NCBI GenBank assembly: GCA_963969595.1
Contig: OZ018415.1
Coordinates: 3,410,001-3,474,000, forward strand
Source: Neckera pumila
Taxonomy: Eukaryota; Streptophyta; Bryopsida; Hypnales; Neckeraceae
Direction: 5' to 3'
DNA: 64,000 nt
In this document: one piece after another, positions 50,801-63,031 of the stretch
Layout: the number at the start of each line of letters is the position of its first letter
How positions within the stretch are numbered: position 1 is the stretch's first letter
The notes under the pieces: generated by a model
Database searches by the model: none
Told to the model about the DNA's origin: nothing
What the model saw: the letters and a program-made list of their open reading frames with translations, nothing else
Made by a program: the position numbers and the translations under genes

Positions 50801-53800
50801 ATGACAGAATCGTCTTCCGAAGCTCTGAGGGAGGAACTGTCGAAAGCTCAGGATGACGCGCTTCAAGCCACGACCCATTTCGAACAGAGCGCCAAGCGTG
50901 CTGCTGTGTTGGTATCGGAGTGTGCAAAACGTAAAATTGCTACGGACGAGGTAGGTGCCCGCTTTTGTGCCTGGTAGACCATCGTCCTAGAGCCCAATCT
51001 TTTCAGAGATTAAATCTGTTCCGGTCCCTGGTTCTGTTGCAGCAAATTCGCGCATTGGAGGATCAAATTGAAGTTTTAACGGACAAGTTGAAGAAAGCCG
51101 AGGAGGCCTTGACAGCTCCTTCGTCTCCCGAGCTTGGGAGCCCTAAAACCCAGTCAGATGATGAGTACATAGTCGTTGAGCCGGGGTCGTCTGACACTCT
51201 GGAGAAAAAATTGGAGCAGAGAGAGGCAGAAATCAGAAAAGCCATAGCCCACGCTAAGAAATTGGAGCAGATGTACAATACTGCTGAAGAGAGGACGCTG
51301 ACTTTTGAAAAACTGGTAATTTGATGCAAACTCAACTCTGAAGCATGTGACTTAGGGTATCGACCTATCTCCGTCATAGGTTCGCTTAATATGAACTCTG
51401 GAGATGGACTGTGATGCGGTATTCACTTGCAGACCCTTGTTTTTTGCATTCTTCTAGGCTCATTTTTCCTTTGAAACACGAAATTGCAGGTGCAAGTGCT
51501 TGAAGCAAATATATTTGAGAAATTTGATGATGCTAATGCGTTGCTAGAGAAGGTGAAAGAACTGGAGGAATTGCTCACGGCTGGACAAATCCAGGTATAG
51601 ATTGACTAGTCATGCTAATTTGTTTTTTCTTGGGTTTGTTCAGTTTTGTTTTCTCAAGTGCCGGACGTCGTATTGTAGGGTATTTTCCTGCACTCCTTTC
51701 TTTGATTCCCTTCTTCCTCGCTAGGGTTTAGCATCCTGCAATAATCATTTTTTTTCTTCTGCCGATCGTGGGTGCAGATCTACTCTACCTTCGTTCAGGA
51801 ATATATTACATGCTGTCTGTGTAGGACATCTGGATTGTTTCTAAGACATCATAGAGACTTTCTGCAGAAAGTAATAATTCCCTTCACTCTATCCCTGCAT
51901 TCACTTAGATCGAGTTTAATCAATATTAAGGTGTTTGACATGGTTATATTAGGTCCCTTCTTTATTTAGTCTCTAATCTGGGGTTTGTCTCACCTGGGTG
52001 GTTAGCAGATTGCTGCTCTCGAAGAAAAATCAAAGGTGTGCGAGGAGTCGCAGAAGAAAGTGGAGTACGAGAAAGTCCTCTTCCTGGAGACAGAAGATCA
52101 ACTTGTGAAACACTTCGAAAAGGCACATGATGAAGCTGAGCATTACCGGACCATGATATTCCAGCTGGAAACGACCGTCAAAATTGCGGAAGAGAAGGTT
52201 GCTCATGCTGAAATGTTTCTGGAATCTGCTTCTCAAAGGAATCAAGAGTTGGAGTCGGAAGTTGCAGACTTGAATTTTCAAATCCAACGTACCAGCAAAG
52301 AGCAGAAATCAGCCTACGAGATCAACAAAATGAAGTCTGACTCCGAGCTTTTGGAGCTTCATAAGGCTCTGGCCACTTTTCAAGATAAAGCGGATACTGT
52401 GGAACAGGAGTTGCAAATGTACAGAGACAGGGAGAAGAAAGTCATGGATGATGATGTCAGGTCTGTTGATGAGAAGAATGTTGTTCACGAGGCCACCTCT
52501 TCGCATCTTGTTGATTCCTCACAGGAAGACTTAATGGACGAGTCCATGGATGGTCACGCCGCAAGTTCAGATCTGGAATTGGACATGGCCCGCGGAATTA
52601 GCAACAGTCTTGATGATGACATGAAGTATCTGGGTGAGGCGCATGTCACGAATTCAAAGCTGTCAATGTCGGAGTTTGCAGAACTTCAATCTGCCCAAAT
52701 GTTATTCGCTTGTGAGGGTGAGTCGAGCAAGACCCAGCTGAAAGATCATGTGAAGGATCTGGAATTGAAGGTGAGCGAGCTTGAGCAGGAGGTAAAGATC
52801 TCAAGAGAAACTGAGGAGAGGACGAAGCACGAAGCGAAGGTTTTGGAAGCGAAGGCTATGGAAGAGTGTTCCCTTCTTGAAGGATTGAAGATGTCTTATG
52901 CTGACTACACTTCTGATCTTGAGAGGAAAATATCCAAAATGGAGGAAGAGTTGATCTCTTTGAGGAAGAAGCTTGCAGATAATGTAATCGAGCTACAAAA
53001 GGCGACCCTAGATTGTGACAGGAATAGGAATGCAGAGAGTAGAAGTGAATCTTTGGAAGCCCGCATTGTTGACCTCCAAACCAAACTGGACGCTCCAAGA
53101 GAGTGTGAAACGTGCTCTCAGTTGAAGTCACAGATCCAAGATTTGGAGGTAATGTTGGGTGAACTTAGTTTGGAATTGGAAATTTCAAGAAAAAGGGAAC
53201 ATGATGTTCAACAAGAGGTGAATTCTATGGAGGAGAAAAGCGCTGCTCATGAACAGCTTGCTATGGAAAAGGCTGCGTCACAAGTCGTAGACCACAATGG
53301 TCGAGTGCAAGCACTTGAGGCTCAGATAAAAGAATTGCACGAGGAGAATTTGCGAACTCAGACGAGTGTTAATGCGAACCGCCTGTGGGCCGATAAAGCT
53401 GCATCTTTGCTGAGAGAACACGCGGAGTCTCTTCACGAGTTGGGAGGAGAATTTCCAGATCGGTCAACCACAGGCAACAGTCCCGGCAAAGAAGAAAAAG
53501 AAGTACTGCAAGCGAAAGTTCAGGGATTGCGCCTCAAGTGTAGGAACCTGCAGCTCTGTGATGGACCGGAAGCTCTTCAGCTGTGTGAAGAGCTTTTGTT
53601 CCTCGAAAGGGATTGTTTGAATTTCCAGGTGAATTTCCCGATGTCGTAATTCCCAAGTTTTGTTTATTTACATTTGACTTCGCAATGACCGATTAAGGGA
53701 TAATTCTTCTTTTTTGAAAGTCAATTCGGCTTTAAGCCAAGCGCATGTCAGTTCCTCAGCCAAGTACTACTTTACCATTTTAATTTATTTTTTATGGAAC

Positions 53801-55125
53801 GTGAACCAGATCTGACAAGAGTATCCATGATCACTTGCTGTGCTTATTTAGCACGATCACGATCTTGCGGTTCTAATGTCCTTTTTATCCCTGCAACAGA
53901 TGTTGGATATGGCTTGCAGAAACTCTAACTTAGAGACGGAATCTGAAGTTTTGAAGTCGCAAATTGAAAATCTCCAAAACCGTTCAGAATCACCGGCCAA
54001 GGAGGTGAAGAAATCGTTTCGGGAGGTCACCCTTGATGGAGAAGTGCAGTCTCTGAGAGCGCAATTGGTTGAACTGCAGAGTTTAAGAGCACGAGTAGCA
54101 GAAATACCCTCTTTACAAGTGCAACTCGCACAACTGCAGCTGAGCTTGCGGGCAGCAGAAACAAGAGAACTTGAGCAGGTAGGGAGATGCATCATCTTTA
54201 CTTCCTGAAGGTGCTCTTATTGTACCCGTCAACTGTTCGGTCCATTTAATCGTTATTCTTCATTCCTTGAACCTGGTACATTTTTAGAATGATGAGCACT
54301 TCGAATAATACTAGGTTTCTTCTTCTTTTAATCATTGTTGCAATATTCTGCAGAACTTAGAGTTAGTCAAGGTGCAGCGCAAAGTATCTGCAGCAGACGA
54401 GGAAGTATGCTCACTGAAGAGCACTCTTCTTAACCAGGTGCTTAAGATATCTGCTTTCCTTAGGTTCTTGTTCAGCAAATCTTTTGAGATTATCCTGTAC
54501 ACTATCTAATTTGTGAAAGGATTATGTGGGTGGTCCCTTAATCCAAGTGTCTTGCCAAAGCATCTGAGTCAAAGTAAACGGTGGCCTTGCAGACACTTTT
54601 AAGTGAACTCAGGGAGCAAGTCTATCTTCTGGAACAGAATCTGATAAAATCAGAGACAAATAATGCGTCCCTCAAAGAAGATCTTCATGTCTATATGAAG
54701 TCAAAGAGCGACCTTGAAGTAGAAGTTACTGATAAGGCTACTGATGAGGTAAGTTGCTTCGATTGTCTAGAATGCGGAGTTTGTGATCTCCCTTCTTCAA
54801 TGCCACGAATATCACTAATTTCAGAGCTATCTACACACACCCCTTCCTTGAACTACTTCACATTTGAGCTTACGCCTTTGGCATTGGTCTATTCCAGATT
54901 GTTTTGGAGCAATCACCAGAATCTGAGCAACAGTCTGATTTTATGCCTGCTCAATACCCCAAATCGAAAACCCGAAGGAGGAAACATCGGAAGAGTGGAA
55001 AAGCTCAGATTGTACAGGAAAGAACTCAAACTGCAGACTCGACTAGTATTTTCAAACATCGTATTGCTGTTTTCCTCTTCTCTGTTTCTCTGGTTGCTAT
55101 TATTATCAGAGTCAGCTTGAGATAA
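50801..55125 (+). CDS. Tail-anchored long coiled-coil protein, eight exons
   Basis: Exons 50801-50950, 51043-51315, 51490-51594, 52009-53628, 53900-54178, 54354-54437, 54593-54748 and 54898-55125 all end in phase 0 and give 964 residues. Nearly the whole protein is heptad-rich, Glu/Lys/Leu-rich coiled coil, with an acidic break at about residues 312-365 (within exon 4). Near the C-terminus a basic cluster (KTRRRKHRKSGK, about 913-924) precedes one hydrophobic helix (about 943-960) and a very short tail, so it should be tail-anchored with the coiled coil facing the cytoplasm or nucleoplasm. This layout resembles plant nuclear-envelope coiled-coil proteins such as the WIT or NEAP groups, but I find no diagnostic motif and do not assign it. 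Every junction is GT-AG. The start is the first in-frame ATG; one exon (1620 bases) supplies more than half of the protein. Confidence 0.85.
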
Positions 55126-55549
55126 CATACAGGAGAAATTCTCTACGGTTCCCGCATTGTTGAAACACATACAGCCATTTGCTGTTTACGTTTAAGTGTA
55201 CTGGCCGCTGGCAGAACTGGCGCCTTTCGGGATACCAGTTTGCTTGTTCGAAATGACCATACGCTAGGGAACGAGTTCATGTAGGCTGGTAGGCAAGGTT
55301 TCTGACATTGATCATCCACTTCTTCATTTGAAGCCAATGTGAAATTGGAGTAGTGGTAGTTTTGTCCTCCTGCGAGGATTTGCACAAATAGGGTGCTGGT
55401 CCTATACCTCGCCTTTGGAACTTTTGGATGTACATTTGTATGTCGCGATTTTTTGAAACAAAACACAATGGATGTTGGACGAAGGGGGCCCTAGCCTGCC
55501 ATGGAACTCGCTCTAGATTACCTTGAACGTGGGCAGCTAGACATTATTT

Positions 55550-55555
55550 AATAAA
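55550..55555 (+). terminator. Candidate polyadenylation signal AATAAA
   Basis: Lies about 425 bases after the coiled-coil stop codon, at the return to AT-rich sequence. Confidence 0.4.
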
Positions 55556-55559
55556 ATAA

Positions 55560-57700
55560 AAATGTCTATTTGAAACTGCTGACAAACTAGTATGGTAGAC
55601 GTACCGGATTCCACCGAAGACTATATCAGAGGTAGTCTCATGGTCGTGGGGCTTCATTTAGCTTGATTTGACAAAGATTCAAGTAAATCATTCGCAAGAC
55701 TTCACATCTAGGTTTTCAACACAGAACATCAATGTTGTGAAATCTGATGGAAATTGAGGTGATTTGCAAAAGTAAAGAATTTTGGTTATGTTCATTAACA
55801 AGTGTGAGGCATGAAATCATCTTAACTTGAAGAGGGTTTGGACTTCAAATTATACTTAAGAAGCAAGTGTTTATGGTGATATCGTATGACATCTTTGTAC
55901 TTGATTGGAATGCCCTTTGCCATTGCCACAACCATTCATTTAGAATGGAGTTTCTAATTGTCACGAAAGTGGTGGCTAAGCCTTTCTTATCTCCTTTCAT
56001 TCCCTAACATTTGTAGCACTAATGTTTACTATCATGTGTTCTATCAATTTTTGTATTATATTTTTTCTTTTTTAGACTTGTTTGGCATATGAAAATAGCA
56101 AAAGTGCTAGTACACTGTCTCTTCTCTAGTAAACCCATAAATGTTGTAATAAAATAGAACAACATATCTTCATGATCTTTCAATATTTGTCAATAGGAAT
56201 TTGCATAAGTGGGTAGTCACACCTTCATCCCATTCTCAATCTTCAAATAATAGGGAAGTAGCCTCCTCTCGTTGGCTCTCCGTGACTTGTGGAAGTTCCA
56301 TTCTCTGAAGATTGAAAATGGCCATTCTTCTCTAGAAATAAAGAATAGGTGTGAAGAGATTTTGCTAAAGGATTTTTCATCTTTCTTTCCCTCAATGCGC
56401 TATTGTCTTTTATTGGCTTGTAGCATTGACGTTCACAATCCACAGCTGAATCACCATTGACACTAGACATAGGAGAGTGCATCAATTCTGAATCAACAAC
56501 AAATGAAATTTTCTCATTCTCATTCTCTACACAACCTTGAAGGGTTGTTGTACCTTCTTCATGTAGAAGGGTTTTCGATTGGCTCTTCTTTTCACTCACC
56601 CTTCTCATTCCTCATAGAAGTTTGATATTTAGAAAAGATGTGACTACTCGTACTGTATTTCAGAGTTGATTGGATAAACTGTTGTGAAGTCTAAAATTTT
56701 TGCCTATCTAGGAGGTATCTAAGGTAAAAGACCCTATTGCAGTCAAATGGCCTATGATGGATACCTAATGATCCTATTGTGGTTTTTCATACCACAATCA
56801 ATGCCTTACATGGTAGTTAAGGAGTAATTAGTGACCTCAATAAGTACTTCCATCTTTTTAGTATAAAATTCTTTGTAAGAACTAGTTTTTTAGGTCTTCC
56901 ATGTTTGAAAATGTTGTGACTACATATTGGATTCAAATTTTGTTGGTCATGAGGTAGCCTACAGACACCTATGGGCAGATCACTTCAAAAATTCAAAACT
57001 AATTCATACTTGGTCCAAAAAATATAATTTCAAATGTCCTCACTGTCTCTCACACTTAAGATGTGCACACCCAAAAGCACCACAAATTGGACTGTGGGTA
57101 ATTTAAAGGTTGAGTAGTGAAATGTTGATATAGGAAAGTGAAGAAGACTATCGAAAAGGAAGAAATGCACAATAAATTCTCTGATTCCGGCAATTATAAG
57201 ACTACAATAGGGATATGAAGTTCTGGCAGTAGAGTGCTTAGAAGAGCTCATAGGCTGCATTGAAAGAATCGATAAGATGCAGAAGAGCGCCCTGCCAAGC
57301 TGTGGGAAGGAAACGAGAAGCATCTGTAATCGTTTTATTTTAATGAGAAAGATATAGAAGAGAAGCAGTTGCAAAGTTTGTTAGAGACATAAAGTGGCGC
57401 GTCATGTGAGTTGAGTAGCGTGTGAAGAGCGCCAAAACCGCCATTTGATAATTTGAAAACCAGCGAAGAAAATTCCCTGCAAATCTTCCTTCAAATCCAT
57501 TGAATGTCCCTAACGCAACCTGTAAGTTCAGGCAGCAGCAGAAGAGCCGTTAAAGAAACGAGCAATTTGAAGCCAGTAGAGGGATCCAAGGTCAAAAATT
57601 TGAACTGGTGCTTGCTCATTTCAACTTGCCGCCCATTAAGGGTGACACAGAAGGAATTCGACACGGTGAACTATAAACCCTCCGCTCGGCTAATTTGAAC
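55560..57700. other. Intergenic region with one unassigned open frame
   Basis: A 121-codon frame (56243-56608, minus) has a Ser/Glu/Lys-rich composition and no family resemblance. Otherwise nothing is recognised. Confidence 0.35.
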
Positions 57701-58377
57701 TCATTTTCAGAGCGGCATTCTCAGTCATGGAAGATTGTCGTTCCCGTCGTGGCGCCGAGTTCTGCTTGCAATCTCTTGAGGGCATCGTTACGTTTGCAAG
57801 TGTGTGCTTAGACTGTGCAATTGCTCCTTTGCTTGTTTATGTTGTTTCTTGAAGTACTGAACCTAGGGTTTCATTGCCTCTTTGTCGGAGGCCTTCCATC
57901 AGCGAGGAAGGTTTGCAGTTCCAGTTCTCCGCATTGCGTGCGGCCTGAAGGTTGTGTCCTCCCGGCTTCAAGGCTTGTCCTTCCTCTCCGTCTTCCAATG
58001 TTGTTAAGCACCGTGTACTTTGCTAGGTGGTTGCGCACTCCTCATGTTTGCTGCTGCCGTGTTTTTGCAGTGTGGTGAAGATGAAGTTGGAGATACTATT
58101 TAGGATGGTATGGTTGGCAACAACACTTTTGTAATGCACAGGCCTTCTCAAGTTCTGGACTGCAGGTACATGTCCCGCTCAAACAACTCGTTTTCTCACT
58201 CTTATAATTTTAGGATGCCAGAAGTTTGGCCGTAGTTGTCTTTCCGATTTCAGAGGCTTTATCTACCCCCAAGAAATTCATCATTCTCATGGACGTATGT
58301 CACTCTCATCTTCTGTTCCTTTTTTGAGAGAGCAGAAGATTAGCACCGTGCTCATTGGAAATTTGCAGAAAATGTGA

Positions 58378-58689
58378 GAATCACCGCACCCCTATCCAAG
58401 TGCTCCAACTGATGGTCCATATGGATCTGGCTTGGATGCCCGTGGCCCGCCAGGTGCATATGGTTATCCGCCCTCTGCTCCTTACATGCCAACTGGAGCC
58501 CCTGGTCCCTGCGGTACGCAATCGAGCTCTACAACACATGCAGGTGCTCCTGCTTTCCCACATCCTTCAGCCGATCCTTATGGCAAAATCCAGTCGATGA
58601 ACAAGCCGACTGAGTATCATGCAGGTGGCAGTGACCCTTATAGACATGGTGCGTATCCGCCGCAGGGTTTTAGGCACATGTCATCCTGA
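58378..58689 (+). CDS. Pro/Gly/Tyr-rich terminal exon of an unidentified protein
   Basis: An open stretch of about 103 codons ends in a TGA and reads as a low-complexity tail rich in Pro, Gly, Tyr and Ser (for example PGAYGYPPSAPYMPTGAPGP). Such tails are common in plant RNA-binding proteins. Composition is more protein-like here than in the other frames. Upstream exons are not resolved; an LFVGGLP string near 57878-57898 is tempting but isolated. Confidence 0.35.
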   Translation, partial: ESPHPYPSAPTDGPYGSGLDARGPPGAYGYPPSAPYMPTGAPGPCGTQSSSTTHAGAPAFPHPSADPYGKIQSMNKPTEYHAGGSDPYRHGAYPPQGFRHMSS

Positions 58690-59126
58690 TTTCCTCATGT
58701 GATGGTCTCTGGAGTATTGGTTGAGGTTTGCAGGCTGAAGTTGCACTGAACGGGCTCAAGTTCCACTGAACGGCATTACCATGAGGTCGTACACAATGCA
58801 AGGGCAGGTATACGCATAGTGCCTTCAAAACTAAATTAACAATACAGAAGACCCAAAAATGAAAGGCCCAATAACGAGTAACAAACCTGGCTTCTCTACA
58901 TCTTTCTATGACTTGAGGATGGTCTCCAGGTGCTTGAGCACATTCAGCCCAGAAACTATATTCACCTATCCAAAGCACTGTGGTGTCGGATGCTGCTTCG
59001 TGATGATGTTGCTTTCGTTCATTATTTACAACTGACTCTTTCGTGATAGACTGCCCACTGCTTCGTGCGTTGCATTTTTTTGGAATTGACTGCTGACTGC
59101 TGACCTAACTGCTTTCGTGCGTGCAG

Positions 59127-59723
59127 ATTGATAGCGCGGAGGAGCAGTGCGAAATCCATTGAAAATGTAAGTTTCCACTTACTTCCTCCTACCTGCGCTC
59201 CTGTTAGATTTAAATGATTTTGACTGGGGTCCTGCCAGAAGTCGAGAAGCTCTTAGTGTCTACTTTTAGAATCAAACAAACTACCAAACAATGTAACCAA
59301 CAATCAGTGGCATGTGATCGAAGGAATCATGCACAGAACAAAACCTGCCATTTGAATTACGATTTGGCCACTTCCGGTTTGAGGGCTGGACTTCTTACGA
59401 ATCCATCCATTGTTGTTTCACCTTTGATTCTCACTCACCATCTTGGAGAGATTTGATACTCTCAGGGGCAGGCACTGAGGCAGTCCTTCACTATTGCTAG
59501 CAAGAGCTCCCTCCTGGCCTTGAGTGGCAGCGGCTTGGCACTTTTTATAGCACCGTTTGTCCTGTTAGAATTCCACAAGGTCGCCTGTCACAAAAGGTGG
59601 GCCGTCGGCTTCATGATTGGATCCGTCATACTAATCAAGGAAATCATAATGCTGGATTACCCAGTTCTCGACCCCTACTTAAATTACAAGGTTCTATGGA
59701 GTATCGTCATACTGCTACTATAA
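59127..59723 (+). CDS. Two terminal exons of an unidentified membrane protein
   Basis: Exon 59127-59166 (after GTGCAG, ending AAT/gtaagt) joins in phase to 59466-59723 (after CTCAG, ending TAA). The joined tail has a basic start (LIARRSSAKSIEN) and two hydrophobic helices, about GSGLALFIAPFVLLEF and VLWSIVILLL. The splice sites are good and phases agree, but the family is unknown and the upstream exons are not found. Confidence 0.4.
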
Positions 59724-59889
59724 GCTATGTATTCATCTGAAGTGGCCAAAACCAGTTGCTCATGCACGTTGTTGTCCAGTTTATTTCAGTTTGATTTGTG
59801 GTATGTGGTGTTCTCAGTCAATGAACAAATTGTCTCAATGTTGTTTCCTTAGGACTTACGTTTAGATGACATTTCTAGCTTAGAAAGGT

Positions 59890-59944
59890 AGGAAATTTCA
59901 TAACATCTTCTTGTACATAGTTCATTGATATTATGAAATTTCCT
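59890..59944. repeat. Perfect 14-bp inverted repeat
   Basis: AGGAAATTTCATAA at 59890-59903 and its inverse at 59931-59944, with a 27-base loop. Possibly a small hairpin in a 3' UTR. Confidence 0.8.
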
Positions 59945-60508
59945 TTCTTCAGATTTTGAACAGTGGTTCATTATTTCGCCCACGTTTACTTCTGTACACA
60001 GTCATTGCAACAAGTAGCACCTCCGGAGGAGTAGTACAGGACCAAGAAGGTGAGAAGTTGAAGTGATATTGGAAGGGAAGATCATGAACCAGACTGCAAA
60101 GTGGACAAACTGATATGAAGCCAAAAGGGTCGACCACCAAAGTTAGAAGCTGAAGAAAAGCTAGAATAGATAGCCAGTTCAGAAGCACCCTCGAATTTCA
60201 GACATCCTATTCAGTAGGTATTTGTCCTAAACTTCTATTGCATTCATATATGTTTGTATGTTAGTTTTGTACATAATATTTGAACTTCAAAATTTTTTCA
60301 CTCCTGTAAGGTGTCTTCTAGAGCATCTGTGCTAGTTGTACAAAATTTGATACTATCTTTTAGCAGCAGCTCTAGCTGGTAAGTACAAAATTCTATAACT
60401 CCTTAATTATTTGATAACTATTCATAGTATAGCCAGTGCAAATTGGAGCAGAGGCTACTGTTGCTTTTCAAAACAAAGCAGGAAGACTGAAAAGCAATAT
60501 TGTTGTCT

Positions 60509-63031
60509 CTATTCTATAGGTGACTTGGAGGAGTAGATATGCTTGGCCCATGGAATAGGATGACATGGAGTGACGGCTCTTGGATTCTTCCCTTCTCGTT
60601 TGAATTTTAATCTTAATGCTGCTACTTGTTGATTCCAGATACAAGGGTGAGGAACGATACCGCAGAAAGGAGCGCGGTACATATCACTTGGAAAAGCTCT
60701 TCCACTTTTCAGCAGCTTGTGCAAATTATCTCCCCAACCCTGTTTTTTTTGGTCTTCATAGTAAGCTTTAAGGCGTTTCTCATTGGCCCTCTCCTCATTC
60801 TTTTCTTTTTGCTTAGCTGCCTTCTTCCTCTTTGATGCTTCCTTGTCCTTCTTCTTTGCCTGTAACTCTAGCCTTTTAATCTCAGTTTCCTTGGCAGCAG
60901 CCTCTCGTTTGTCTTGTAAGTCCTTAAGCATTTGCACATGGTTGTTGTCAGTTAGTAAAAGTGACATAGAGTAATCTATGAATGGTTAAAGTCTTTGTCT
61001 CTTTGATGGCCGTGATGAAGGCACTGGGACTTCTAAGCTCTTGTCCATTTCGTTGGGGTTGGGCTTGTGGCTTGACTGTTGGTCGCTTTGGCCTCCCTTG
61101 ATGGCATGGACAGGACCTGTATTATCCTCCTCATAGTCAATAGATAGAGGTTCCGTCATAGTAGGCTTATCTTCAAGTAACACCTCGTCCATGAGTTCTT
61201 CATAGGCCTCATCTTCTTCACAGTCATCTACTTCATCAACAAGCAATTTTGATGGACCAAACTTACTATCCATAGCATGAGAATTGAAAGGAAAAATCCC
61301 TGTGGTTCAAAATCCGCTCTTGATGTTGCTACTGCTTAATGCTCTTCTAAGAGAGTAGCAAACCTATTCTGCTAGGATAGCTTTAGTCACTGTTGTTCCT
61401 CTATTGTGCTCAATCCAGATGTCTCTATAGATGCGGAAAGCCAATTTGAAGGTCTTAAAGCAACTCACATCCAAAGGTTGTAGCTCATGAGAACTGTGAG
61501 AGGGTAAGGTTAGGAGATCTATACCCATTGAGCGACATTTCTGTATCACTTGCATTGTGACATGGGAATTGTGGCCATCGACTATCAGTAGATGGCGATT
61601 AGTGGATGATACCCCCCCTCTCTTCTTTAAATTTTCTACAAAGTGGTCCATCCATTTATCGAATAAAAAACCTGACATCCAGGCGTTTTCTTGCATTCCC
61701 ATCCTTGCTCCTTCTTCACACTTAGCTATGTGTGCGTTTTGATATTGTTTCCCTTTGAAAACATAATAGTTAGGAATATTGTCACCTGCTGCATTGATGC
61801 ATGAAAGTGCTGTCAAATGTTCGCGGCTGTTTGGAATGATTATATGAACATTTCGCACACCAGTTTCTGCTAAAACTCTTGGTCCGCCGCTCCTTCCTGC
61901 CTGTGCTCCGCTTTCATCAACATTCCATATGTGGCTGTCTTCATACTTGTTCTCTTCATAGAGTAGTTGTAAGTTGTTGTAGAAAGTGGCTACATTGCTA
62001 GGATTCAAGGCCTTTGCTCTAGCCACCTCTAGTGGTTGTGCTTTTCGCAATGATATATTAGGATGTCTTTTCTTGAACCATCTAACCCATCCATTACCAG
62101 GGATGCCATCTTTGAATGGGGTAGGACGTTGTTGTGTCATCATGGCCACCTTTATCCTTAGTTTCACCCAAGTTAAAGGGAAACCTCTATTGGCCATGTC
62201 CAGTAAGTACTTCACTAGTTCCTGCTCTTCAGCCGTTGTGAATACAATATTGCTCCCTCGTTTTCTAGATAGGGTTCTACCATGAAGATGACCTCTGAAG
62301 CTAGTTCTAGGAATTCCGTAATAGTCAGCCGTAGAACACACTTGAGCTCCTTTGTCTACTGCTCTTAAAGCTTTCTGTAATTGAGAATCAATCCACTTGC
62401 CATTTTTCTTCAACTTCTTCTTCTGAGCTTTAGAAAGAGGAGTCATACCTTTGAACTCTGCCTCTTGTCCACAGTCTTCCTTTGCTGGAATGTTCCTTGC
62501 TTCTTTGTTTGGAGTTCCTCTTGTATTTCTTCTTGGCCGATCCATGACTTGGCTGTCTTGAAGCTCCCATAAATTGAGAGGTTGCATCTTCTTCTCGTTT
62601 GGTCTCAATTGCATACGTTCTTCTGGAGCTTTGGCCATGTGTAAGTCACCATTAGTGTGATCATCTATCATTCCCTCCATGCTGCTCCTCGGTTGTAGTA
62701 TTTGGCGGCAGGTTGTCTCTGGTTCTTCGATTTTTGAGAGAAGCTGTGAACTTCTTTGACCTACTTGGAATGTACTAAAAGATTGTGCTTCTCCAAGTTC
62801 GCCAGACTTTGACCACAACACTCGCATGTCCTATATTTTATCAATTGCATCCCTTGCTTTCATGGCTTCTACTAAATCTATTCCTCCAATTGTAGCTTTT
62901 GGACGTGAGATGCATCCACGCCCAAGAAATTGAACCTGCTCATCCTCACTACTACTCTTTCTTTTCACCAAGAGACCATGCTCTCCAGTATTCATTCTAC
63001 CCTGTTGTTCTTCTTTGTCTGTGGACATCAT
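60509..63031 (-). pseudogene. pogo-type (DDE_1) transposase, four in-frame stops
   Basis: One continuous minus-strand frame of 841 codons runs from 63031 to 60509. It has stops at 62828-62830 (TAG), 61364-61366 (TAG), 61307-61309 (TGA) and 60986-60988 (TAA), and no frameshift. Domains in the segment 62827-61364 (own numbering): a psq-like helix-turn-helix at about 149-180, a CENP-B-like helix-turn-helix at about 197-258, and the catalytic domain with its three acidic residues in WNVDESG (304), LIVDGHNSH (417) and LQPLDVSCF (453). After the catalytic domain come an acidic segment and a Lys/Glu-rich coiled coil (about 60967-60700). Family members cut and paste DNA at TA dinucleotides. Relatives have a tryptophan near the second stop and an arginine near the third, so TGG to TAG and CGA to TGA are likely; all four stops can come from single C-to-T or G-to-A changes. 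Terminal inverted repeats were not located. Confidence 0.85.

Noticed and set aside
57815..58078. LFVGGLP string resembling an RNA-binding RNP2 motif
   Set aside because: No RNP1 motif or rest of an RRM domain follows in any frame, so it is likely chance.
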